A stretch of 14,401 nucleotides of DNA, from assembly GCA_035544675.1 (NCBI GenBank), contig DATKCA010000183.1, forward strand, positions 1 to 14,401, written 5' to 3'. Positions 5,899-11,623 of the stretch are shown here, in pieces. How positions within the stretch are numbered: the first letter of the stretch is position 1; every line of letters starts with the position of its first letter. The notes below the pieces were generated by a model, which was not told the origin of the DNA, made no database searches, and saw only the letters and a list, made by a program, of their open reading frames with translations. The position numbers were made by a program, and so were the translations under genes. The DNA is from DATKCA01 sp035544675 (lineage in GTDB: Bacteria > Acidobacteriota > Thermoanaerobaculia > Gp7-AA8).

Positions 5899-7506
5899 CT
5901 ACATCCTGAACACGCCGAATCGCGGCGGCTCGATCGGTTTGTTGTACGAGATGGACAGGGCCAGGCCGAGGTACGTGCGGGTGGCGGACGGGTCGATGAC
6001 TCCGTCGTCCCAGAGCCGCGCGGTGCTGTAGTACGGGCTCCCCTCCGTCTCGTATTTCTGCAGGACGGGATCGGCGATGGCGCGCTCCTCCCCGGCTGAC
6101 ATCTGTTTGCCCTCGCGCGCGAGCTGGTCGCGCTTCACGCTCGTCAAAACGCCGGCGGCCTGCTCGCCCCCCATCACGGAGATCCGCGCGTTCGGCCACA
6201 TCCACAGAAACCGAGGGCTGTAGGCCCGGCCGCACATCCCGTAGTTCCCGGCGCCGAACGAGCCGCCGATGATCACGGTGAGCTTCGGTACCGTGGAGTT
6301 CGCGACGGCGTGCACCATCTTCGCGCCGTCCTTGGCGATCCCTCCCCGCTCGTACTGCTTGCCCACCATGAAGCCGGTGATGTTCTGCAGGAACACCAGC
6401 GGAATCCGGCGCTGGTTGCACAGCTCGATGAAGTGTGTGGCCTTGAGGGCCGACTCGCTGAACAGGACTCCGTTGTTCGCGAGAATGCCCACCTTGTATC
6501 CGAAGATCCGCGCGAAACCCGTCACCAGCGTCGAGCCGTAGCGCTCCTTGAACTCCTGGAACCGCGAGCCGTCCACGATGCGGGCGATGACCTCGTGCAC
6601 GTCGTACGACTTGCGTCCGTCCGCCGGAATCACACCGTACAGCTCCTTCGGGTCGTAGGCCGGGTCCTCGGGCGCAACACGCGTATCCGGCTCGTGCTTG
6701 TCGAGGCCAAGGTTCTCCACGATGTTCCGCACGATCGCCAGCGCATGCTCGTCATCCTCGGCAAAATGATCGGCCACGCCGCTGATGCGCGTGTGCACAT
6801 CGGCGCCGCCCAGCTCCTCCGCCGTCACCTCCTCCCCCGTGGCGGCGCGGACGAGCGGAGGGCCGCCGAGGAAGATGGTGCCGGTGCCTTTGACGATGAC
6901 GGCCTCGTCGGACATGGCCGGCACGTAAGCGCCGCCGGCCGTGCACGATCCCAATACCGCGGCGATCTGCGGGATCTCGTTCGCCGACATCACCGCCTGG
7001 TTGTAGAAGATCCGGCCGAAGTGCTCGCGGTCGGGAAAGACCTCCGCCTGCAGCGGCAGGAACGCCCCGCCGGAGTCGACCAGGTAGATGCACGGGAGAT
7101 GGTTCTGCAGCGCCACTTCCTGGGCGCGCAGATGCTTCTTCACGGTCATCGGAAAGTAGGTGCCGCCTTTGACTGTCGCGTCGTTCGCGATGATCAGGCA
7201 CTCCCGCCCCTGGATGCGGCCCACTCCGGTGATGATCCCTGCCGCCGGCGCCGCGTCGTCGTACATCCCGTTCGCCGCGAGCGGCGACAACTCCAGCAGC
7301 GGCGTGCCGGGATCGAGCAGCGCGGCGATCCGCTCCCGCGGCGGCATCTTCCCCTGCTCGGCATGGCGGGCCAGGCTCTTCTCGCCGCCGCCCTGCCGCG
7401 CCGTCTCGACGCGCTGCGTCAATTCGTCAACGAGGCCCCTCAGCCGCTCGCTGTTCCGCTTGAAATCGTCCGTGGAGGTGTCGAGGTGCGATTCGAGCTG
7501 TTCCAT
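5899..7506 (-). CDS. mccB: 3-methylcrotonyl-CoA carboxylase, carboxyltransferase (beta) subunit
   Basis: This subunit transfers the carboxyl group from biotin to 3-methylcrotonyl-CoA in leucine breakdown, giving 3-methylglutaconyl-CoA. At 535 aa it has the usual length. Two crotonase-fold halves are seen: the N-half with VDSGGAFLPLQAEVFPDREH (143-162) and GSCTAGGAYVPAMSDE (186-201), and the C-half with FLQNITGFMVG (372-382), GGSFGAGNYGMCGRAYSPRF (414-433) and MGGEQAAGVL (445-454). SGGAFLPLQ and NYGMCGRAYSPRFLWMWPN are characteristic of MccB, rather than of the propionyl-CoA carboxylase beta subunit. ATG follows directly on the TGA of the upstream crotonase gene (TGAATG), so translation is coupled. 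The biotin-carrying alpha subunit (MccA) is not in the window and must be elsewhere. A geranyl-CoA carboxylase is a less likely alternative. Confidence 0.95.
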   Translation of the reverse strand: MEQLESHLDTSTDDFKRNSERLRGLVDELTQRVETARQGGGEKSLARHAEQGKMPPRERIAALLDPGTPLLELSPLAANGMYDDAAPAAGIITGVGRIQGRECLIIANDATVKGGTYFPMTVKKHLRAQEVALQNHLPCIYLVDSGGAFLPLQAEVFPDREHFGRIFYNQAVMSANEIPQIAAVLGSCTAGGAYVPAMSDEAVIVKGTGTIFLGGPPLVRAATGEEVTAEELGGADVHTRISGVADHFAEDDEHALAIVRNIVENLGLDKHEPDTRVAPEDPAYDPKELYGVIPADGRKSYDVHEVIARIVDGSRFQEFKERYGSTLVTGFARIFGYKVGILANNGVLFSESALKATHFIELCNQRRIPLVFLQNITGFMVGKQYERGGIAKDGAKMVHAVANSTVPKLTVIIGGSFGAGNYGMCGRAYSPRFLWMWPNARISVMGGEQAAGVLTSVKRDQLAREGKQMSAGEERAIADPVLQKYETEGSPYYSTARLWDDGVIDPSATRTYLGLALSISYNKPIEPPRFGVFRM

Positions 7507-8205
7507 TCAGCGTCCGAAGTATAGATGGCCGAGTCTCTCCGCCAGCAACAGCAGTTGGGAGCGGGAAAGGCTGGCCTCGTGGATGGTCAACTCCTTGACG
7601 AAACGGACCGTGAGGGGATCGACCGCTTTCAGCCGCTCGATCGAGGCGGTGTGATCGTCCCCGACTTCGTCCACCAGGCCGATCTTCAGCGCTTCGCCGG
7701 CGGACAGCACCGCATTCTTCAGCAGCAGCGTATTGGCCGCACTCCGGCCGGTGACCTTCCGCCAGCGCGACGTGCCTCCGAAACCGGTGGCGATGCCGAT
7801 GCGGGCGCCGGGATGCGAGAAGTGGCTCCGTGGTGTGGCAAAGCGGAAGTCGAAGGCCAGCGCGAGGTCGAGCGCGCCGCCGAAGCAGTCGCCGTCGATC
7901 TCGGCGACGGTGAGGCAGGGGAGACGCTCGATCGCGTCAAAGAGGGTCTGGCCGAGCCGGGAGAACTCCTCGGCCTCGGCCGGGGTGAATCGCTGCATCT
8001 CGGCCATGTCGGCACCGGCGGCGAAAAGGCCAGGCCGGCCGGACCTGAAGTGGAGGACAGGCAATCCTGCCTGTCCAGCCGAGGACAGACAGGATTGTCT
8101 GTCCTCCACAGAAGCGCGTAATTCCCGCAGCGCCTCGGCCGACAGCAGGTTCATGCCGCCGTCGTCGAATGTGATGCGGTCCCCGTCGACCGCGAAGCGC
8201 GCCAT
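7507..8205 (-). CDS. Enoyl-CoA hydratase/isomerase (crotonase) family protein with palindrome-encoded insert
   Basis: This is a 232-aa crotonase-fold protein. Family landmarks are MNLLSAEALRELR (18-30), FAAGADMAEM (61-70), GDCFGGALDLALAFDFRFAT (105-124), GFGGTSRWRKVTG (141-153) and SAGEALKIGLVDEV (168-181). Its place directly before mccB suggests a methylglutaconyl-CoA hydratase-like (LiuC) role. However, both catalytic acids of canonical hydratases are altered: the first Glu (in GGGxELA) is Asp113, and the second (HPE-type position) is Gly133. It may therefore be a different crotonase activity, or weakly active. Residues about 33-52 (VEDRQSCLSS, then AGQAGLPVLH) are encoded by a nested palindrome at 8050-8109, making this region about seven residues longer than in rat enoyl-CoA hydratase. 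The frame is intact. Start ATG overlaps the previous gene by one base (TGATG). Confidence 0.88.
   Translation of the reverse strand: MARFAVDGDRITFDDGGMNLLSAEALRELRASVEDRQSCLSSAGQAGLPVLHFRSGRPGLFAAGADMAEMQRFTPAEAEEFSRLGQTLFDAIERLPCLTVAEIDGDCFGGALDLALAFDFRFATPRSHFSHPGARIGIATGFGGTSRWRKVTGRSAANTLLLKNAVLSAGEALKIGLVDEVGDDHTASIERLKAVDPLTVRFVKELTIHEASLSRSQLLLLAERLGHLYFGR
8050..8109. repeat. Nested palindromic element inside the crotonase gene
   Basis: Two 27-nt arms (8050-8076 and 8083-8109) are inverted copies with two mismatches around a 6-nt loop (8077-8082). Each arm is itself a hairpin: GGACAGGCA-ATCC-TGCCTGTCC in the left, and GGACAGACA-GGAT-TGTCTGTCC in the right. The whole could fold as one 27-bp stem or as a cruciform with two small hairpins. 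It lies fully within the coding frame of the crotonase gene. Both strands lack stops in that register and encode nearly the same 20-residue peptide. This recalls the in-frame Rickettsia palindromic elements, but its sequence is different from any I can name. No other copy is seen in this window. Confidence 0.93.
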
Positions 8206-8603
8206 CAGCGACCGACGGCGCTGCGGATCGCGTCCACCGCGGCCGACGTCGGCGTGCCGGGAAGGAAGATGTCGCGGATTCCGAGCTCCTTGAGCCGGGG
8301 GATGTCTTTCTCCGGGATGATGCCGCCCGCGAAGACGATGATGCTCTCCGCGCCCTCTTCCTTGAGCAGCCGCATCACCTCGGGGAACAACACGTTGTGC
8401 GCGCCGGAGAGGATGGAGAGGCCGATGGCGTCCACGTCTTCCTGCACCGCCGCCGACACGATCTGCTCGGGCGTCTGCCGGAGGCCGGTGTAGATGACTT
8501 CCATCCCCGCATCGCGCAGAGCGCGGGCGATGATCTTCGCTCCGCGGTCGTGGCCGTCGAGGCCGGGCTTGGCGATCAGCACGCGGATCTTCTTGTCGCT
8601 CAT
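8205..8603 (-). CDS. Cobalamin-binding small subunit of methylmalonyl-CoA-type mutase
   Basis: This 132-aa protein is a stand-alone B12-binding domain. KPGLDGHDRGAK (12-23) carries the DxHxxG signature (Asp16, His18, Gly21), whose His replaces the lower cobalamin ligand. GLSILSG (61-67) gives the SxL motif and FAGGIIP (91-97) the GG motif. This matches the C-terminal half of methylmalonyl-CoA mutase, which in several lineages is a separate subunit that pairs with a catalytic chain of about 550 aa. The catalytic chain is not in this window. Isobutyryl-CoA or hydroxyisobutyryl-CoA mutase small subunits look alike and cannot be excluded. It overlaps the GNAT gene by 4 bp (ATGA) and the crotonase gene by 1 bp. 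The role fits valine/isoleucine and propionate catabolism. Confidence 0.93.
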   Translation of the reverse strand: MSDKKIRVLIAKPGLDGHDRGAKIIARALRDAGMEVIYTGLRQTPEQIVSAAVQEDVDAIGLSILSGAHNVLFPEVMRLLKEEGAESIIVFAGGIIPEKDIPRLKELGIRDIFLPGTPTSAAVDAIRSAVGR

Positions 8604-9175
8604 GTGATGGGCCTGAAAATCGAGAGGATCACGATGTCGTGGTACGTCCCTTCGCGGTAGAAGTCGCGCGCCAGCTTACCCTCCTGGACGAAGCCGCGCG
8701 AGGTCAGGATGTGTTTGGCGCGCTCGTTATAGTCGAAGACGCTGATGCGCAGCTTCTGCATGTTCATGTCGTCGAACGCGAACTGCACCAGGGTCTGGAT
8801 GGCGTCGCTGCCGAAGCCGCGGTTCCACGCCGTCGGCTCTCCGATGAAGAGGCCGAACCAGCCGGTGCGCGAGACCCAGTCGATGTCGTGGATCGAGGCG
8901 TTGCCGATGTGCGAGCGGTCGTCCTTGCGCTCGATGGCGAAGTGCCGCTCGGTCGCGCCGGGCACCATGGCCCGCTCCAGCCACTCCATCTCGTTGGAGA
9001 AGGCGATCGGATAACGCGCCTTGAGCGTCCGGACGATGTTGGGGTCGTTCATCCAGCGGTAGCACCGCTCCGCGTCCTCCCGCTCGAAGGCCCGGAGGAT
9101 GACGTGCTCCCCGGCGATCATGAACCGGCGCCGCTCCCCTCGCGGATCGGGGGCCAGGTCTCGTTCCGTGCGCAT
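8600..9175 (-). CDS. GNAT-family N-acetyltransferase, RimJ/RimL-like
   Basis: This 191-aa acetyltransferase probably uses acetyl-CoA to modify a protein N-terminus or small amine. Family landmarks are VILRAFEREDAERCYRWMND (25-44), WFGLFIGEPTAWNRGFGSDA (106-125, including the acetyl-CoA-binding R/Q-x-x-G-x-G/A region) and LRISVFDYNERAKHILTSRG (142-161), followed by GF. The substrate cannot be deduced. Two starts are possible. ATG 9175 lies 8 nt after TATAAT, as in other leaderless-looking genes here. ATG 9121 (MIAGEHVIL) matches where many family members begin. I keep 9175. It heads the five-gene operon and overlaps the mutase subunit by 4 bp, so it might acetylate one of the acyl-CoA enzymes, but that is speculation. 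Confidence 0.9.
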   Translation of the reverse strand: MRTERDLAPDPRGERRRFMIAGEHVILRAFEREDAERCYRWMNDPNIVRTLKARYPIAFSNEMEWLERAMVPGATERHFAIERKDDRSHIGNASIHDIDWVSRTGWFGLFIGEPTAWNRGFGSDAIQTLVQFAFDDMNMQKLRISVFDYNERAKHILTSRGFVQEGKLARDFYREGTYHDIVILSIFRPIT

Positions 9176-9183
9176 CGGCCGGG

Positions 9184-9189
9184 ATTATA
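9184..9189 (-). promoter_or_regulatory. Consensus -10 (TATAAT) of the five-gene operon
   Basis: On the minus strand TATAAT, a perfect -10 hexamer, ends 8 nt before the ATG at 9175 (spacer CCCGGCCG). There is no Shine-Dalgarno, so a leaderless start is likely. The -35 region (about 9207-9212) falls in a GC-rich hairpin (9196-9216) and has no TTGACA likeness. An AT-rich perfect hexamer in such GC-rich surroundings is unlikely to be neutral. Confidence 0.55.
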
Positions 9190-9195
9190 GGTGGA

Positions 9196-9216
9196 GCGCC
9201 GCCGACCCGGCGGCGC
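9196..9216. other. GC-rich hairpin in the divergent spacer
   Basis: GCGCCGCCG (9196-9204) and CGGCGGCGC (9208-9216) are perfect inverse complements around the loop ACC. The hairpin lies between the divergent GNAT and HAD genes, over the expected -35 region of the minus-strand promoter. It could be an operator or could insulate the two promoters. A terminator is unlikely, as only three T follow and no gene ends here. Confidence 0.4.
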
Positions 9217-9255
9217 CTTTCGGCGTACGGCAGTGAAGTTGCTAAAGCCCGACTC

Positions 9256-9921
9256 GTGAAACTCCAGGCTCTCCTGCTCGACATCGACGGCACCCTCCTC
9301 GACTCGAACGACATCCACGCGGAATGCTGGGTGGAGGCGTTCCAGCACTTCGGAAAGACGGTCCCCTTCGACGTGGTCCGCCACCAGATCGGCAAGGGCG
9401 GCGACCTCCTCGTCCCCGACCTCTGCAACGCGCGGGAGATGCGCGAGATCGGGGAGAAGGTGGGCAAGTATCGGACGGACCTCTTCAGGAAAAAGTACAT
9501 GAAGACCGTGAAGCCGTTCCCGCGCGTGAAGCAGAACCTGGAAGCGCTTCGCGCCCGCGGCGTGCGGCTGGCGCTGGCCTCGTCGGCGAACGCCGGCGAG
9601 GTCGAGTACTATACCGGGCTTCTCGGAGTGGCGGACCTCATCGAGGCATCGACATCGAAGGACGACGCGGAGGTCTCGAAGCCGTCACCGGACATCTTCG
9701 AAGCAGCTCTGGAGAGCCTCGGCTCCGACCCGAAGTACACCGCGGTCGTCGGCGACACGCCGTACGACATCCTGGCCGCGCACCGCATGGCGCTGCCGGT
9801 CGTGGCCGTGCGATCGGGCGGATTCGAAGAGGAGCTGCTGGCCAAAGCTGAATTCCTCTTCGAGAACGTGGAAGAGATGGTCAGGGAAATCGACAGAGTG
9901 GATGACTACTTCCATCAATGA
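9256..9921 (+). CDS. HAD-superfamily hydrolase, phosphoglycolate phosphatase / beta-phosphoglucomutase-like
   Basis: This 221-aa cytoplasmic HAD protein has a classical motif I LLLDIDGTLLDS (Asp9 nucleophile, Asp11 acid/base), motif II ALASSANAGE (Ser109/110), motif III SKPSPDIF (Lys142) and motif IV VVGDTPYD (Asp167, Asp171). The helical cap is at about 17-85, as in subfamily I (PGP/beta-PGM-like). Typical substrates are small sugar or glycolate phosphates; the exact one is not predictable. The start is GTG at 9256. No Shine-Dalgarno is present, and TTGCTAAAG lies 8-16 nt upstream. The last 20 bp overlap the dipeptidase gene, so the two are co-transcribed. Divergent from the GNAT operon. Confidence 0.9.
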   Translation: MKLQALLLDIDGTLLDSNDIHAECWVEAFQHFGKTVPFDVVRHQIGKGGDLLVPDLCNAREMREIGEKVGKYRTDLFRKKYMKTVKPFPRVKQNLEALRARGVRLALASSANAGEVEYYTGLLGVADLIEASTSKDDAEVSKPSPDIFEAALESLGSDPKYTAVVGDTPYDILAAHRMALPVVAVRSGGFEEELLAKAEFLFENVEEMVREIDRVDDYFHQ

Positions 9922-11038
9922 AACGCGCCTGACCGGCGCCGCTGCCCTCCACCGCCGGGCCATCATCGTGGATGGGCACTGCGACACGCCGTACCGCCTG
10001 CTGCGCCACCACGTCCACATCGACGAGCACGATACCGAGGCGCAGCTCGACCTGCGGATGTTCCAGGAGAGCGGGATCACGGCCAGCTTTTTCGCCGCCT
10101 ACGTCCCTCCCTTCTACGCGGGGCGCGGCGCCGCGAAGTTCGCATACAGGCTCTTCGACCTCATCCACGCGGAGGTGCGCCGCCGCTCCGACGTCCTCGA
10201 CTTCTGCACCGATGCCGCCGGCATCCGCAGGACGAAGAAGGAAGGGCGCATGGCGGTCATGATCGGCGTCGAGGGCGGCCACGCCATCGAGGACTCGCTC
10301 GACATCCTCCGCGACTTCCACGCCCGCGGGGCCCGTTACATGACCCTCACACACGTCAACACGAACAACTGGTGCGACTCCTCCGGCGACGCCGGCCGGC
10401 ACGGAGGCCTCACCGGCTTCGGCCGCGACGTCGTCCGCACCATGAACGACATCGGCATGATCGTCGACGTCTCCCACATCTCCGACAACGCCTTCCACCA
10501 CGTGCTCGAGACGACGCGCCTCCCCGTCGTGGCCACACATTCGTCCTGCCGCGCCCTCACCAACCATCCCCGCAACATGACAGACGGCATGCTCCGCGAC
10601 CTGGCGCGCAACGGCGGTGTCTGCATGATCAACTTCTTCTCCGCGTTCGTGAACGAGAAGGTCGCACAGGTCGTCCTGCACGCGAACAAGCGCACGCGCT
10701 CGACGGGGAGGGGCACCGGCGGCACGGAGGAGATGCCCGATGACCGCACGAACTGGGACGAGTTCCTGAAGTGGTACGCGGAGCTCGGCTGCCCGGCCGC
10801 CACGCTCGACGACGTAGCCGGCCACATCGTCCACGCCGCCGCGGTGGCCGGTGTCGACCACGTCGGCATCGGCAGCGACTTCGACGGCGTCCCGGCGCTG
10901 CCCGAGGGACTGACCTCCGCCTCTTCCCTGCCGGCGCTGACGGAGCGACTGCTTCAACGAGGACTCTCTGAATCCGACGTCGAGAAAATCCTCGGTGGAA
11001 ACTTCATGCGTGTTCTCGAGAAGGTGGAGAAAGGATAA
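9902..11038 (+). CDS. Membrane-dipeptidase-family (M19) zinc dipeptidase
   Basis: This 378-aa metallopeptidase of family M19 (renal dipeptidase-like) hydrolyses dipeptides, sometimes with D-residues at the C-terminal position. The binuclear zinc ligands are visible: DGHCDTP (His26, Asp28), GVEGGHAIE (bridging Glu124), VDVSH (His192) and ATHSSCRAL (His213). NHPRNMTD supplies the substrate-binding Arg224, and GIGSDFDG the catalytic-site Asp326. There is no signal peptide, so it should be cytoplasmic, fitting peptide or cell-wall peptide recycling. Length and motif order are normal. Its ATG lies 20 bp inside the end of the HAD gene. It is followed immediately by an inverted-repeat region that may end transcription. 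Confidence 0.95.
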   Translation: MTTSINETRLTGAAALHRRAIIVDGHCDTPYRLLRHHVHIDEHDTEAQLDLRMFQESGITASFFAAYVPPFYAGRGAAKFAYRLFDLIHAEVRRRSDVLDFCTDAAGIRRTKKEGRMAVMIGVEGGHAIEDSLDILRDFHARGARYMTLTHVNTNNWCDSSGDAGRHGGLTGFGRDVVRTMNDIGMIVDVSHISDNAFHHVLETTRLPVVATHSSCRALTNHPRNMTDGMLRDLARNGGVCMINFFSAFVNEKVAQVVLHANKRTRSTGRGTGGTEEMPDDRTNWDEFLKWYAELGCPAATLDDVAGHIVHAAAVAGVDHVGIGSDFDGVPALPEGLTSASSLPALTERLLQRGLSESDVEKILGGNFMRVLEKVEKG

Positions 11039-11041
11039 ATT

Positions 11042-11130
11042 TGAAGGATGAAGGATGAACGCACGTTCGCAGTCAGCGCTTATCAACATGAAGGGATGAG
11101 TGCAATCCTGCGTTCATCCTTCATCCTTCA
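11042..11130. terminator. 22-bp perfect inverted repeat after the dipeptidase gene, candidate terminator
   Basis: The segment 11042-11063 (containing GGATGAAGGATGAACGCA) is the exact inverse complement of 11109-11130 (starting TGCGTTCATCC). The 45-nt loop between them is unstructured by eye. The first arm begins 4 bp after the dipeptidase stop codon. The stem is built from TTCATCC heptamers in opposite orientations plus a unique CGCA. It could end transcription or stabilise the mRNA end. There is no T-tract, so an intrinsic terminator is only a possibility. Confidence 0.45.
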
Positions 11131-11169
11131 TCCTTCATCCTTTCGCAGTCCTTCATCCTTCGTCAACAT
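11066..11169. repeat. TTCATCC heptamers and TTCGCAGTC...TCAACAT direct duplication
   Basis: Four perfect TTCATCC copies lie at 11113-11140 and another at 11152-11158; inverted copies sit at 11043-11058. In addition TTCGCAGTC occurs at 11066-11074 and 11142-11150, each followed after 8-12 nt by TCAACAT (11083-11089 and 11163-11169). This looks like a duplicated module later rearranged by heptamer slippage. The region (11039-11188) holds no gene; the end of it carries the putative promoter of the next gene. Confidence 0.8.
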
Positions 11170-11173
11170 CCTT

Positions 11174-11179
11174 TAAACT
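11174..11179 (+). promoter_or_regulatory. -10-like box TAAACT before the zinc-ribbon/NDH-2 operon
   Basis: TAAACT fits TANNNT and ends 9 nt before the ATG at 11189. The spacer CTCCCCCGC is pyrimidine-rich and has no ribosome binding site. The arrangement matches the boxes at 123-128, 2774-2779 and (minus strand) 9184-9189, so a leaderless transcript is suggested. Confidence 0.45.
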
Positions 11180-11188
11180 CTCCCCCGC

Positions 11189-11623
11189 ATGCCCTCCGAC
11201 GTCGAACAGCTCCGTGATCTCGCCAAAGCGTTCTGGGCCGCAGCGCCTGTCATCTGCCCGAAGCATCCGGGGGTGAGGATGACGGGCAGCTTCGTGCAGA
11301 CCACCTTCGCCGATCACGTCTTTCTCACCTGCCCGGCCGGCAAGGAGACGATCACCATCCCCCAGCGCCCGCGCCAGACCGAGTTCAACCTCCAGCAGGT
11401 CGAAGGCTACGTCGAGAACATCCAGCGCAGCGACAAGAACCTCTGCTACCGCTGCCAGTCGAAGCTGGAGATGAGCGCCGACGAGAACATCGACACCGGC
11501 GTCACCGATTACACGTTCACCTGCGTGCGCTGTTTCTCCTACGGGACGTGGAAGGGCCATCCGTCCGCTGCGAAGATCGGCTCGGCGCCGACATCGGGAA
11601 CGCACAAGAAATCGGCCGGCTGA
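11189..11623 (+). CDS. Small zinc-binding protein of unknown function
   Basis: This 144-aa soluble protein has paired Cys/His motifs that probably bind zinc: C23-P-K-H26 with C48 in the N-half, and CYRC (Cys86, Cys89) with CVRC (Cys112, Cys115) in the C-half. The second set forms a typical treble-clef or zinc-ribbon pattern of about 30 residues. No known family is recognised. The last 20 residues are Ser/Gly/Lys-rich and look disordered. It is the first gene of a four-gene operon; its TGA shares a base with the ATG of the NDH-2 gene (TGATG). The coupling hints at a role with the dehydrogenase or redox state, but this is inference from position only. Confidence 0.82.
   Translation: MPSDVEQLRDLAKAFWAAAPVICPKHPGVRMTGSFVQTTFADHVFLTCPAGKETITIPQRPRQTEFNLQQVEGYVENIQRSDKNLCYRCQSKLEMSADENIDTGVTDYTFTCVRCFSYGTWKGHPSAAKIGSAPTSGTHKKSAG

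Noticed and set aside
5897..6421. Upstream extension of the YihX-like HAD gene (possible fusion or frameshift)
   Set aside because: The extra residues come from another frame of mccB and show no fold. The HAD motif starts right after the GTG at 5896.
6310..7524. 404-codon open frame opposite mccB
   Set aside because: Shadow of a strongly supported gene. It has no motif, and its low-complexity His/Arg/Leu composition is expected from antisense of GC-rich codons.
7507..8205. Crotonase gene as a pseudogene because of the palindrome
   Set aside because: The frame is intact through the insert, downstream motifs are preserved, and start and stop are coupled to neighbours. Altered function is more likely than loss.
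9196..9216. Intrinsic terminator
   Set aside because: The stem is perfect, but it lies between divergent genes where nothing needs to end, and only three T follow.
9881..11089. 402-codon minus-strand open frame opposite the M19 dipeptidase
   Set aside because: The dipeptidase has all zinc ligands. The antisense frame has only Val/Asp/Glu/Arg-rich filler.
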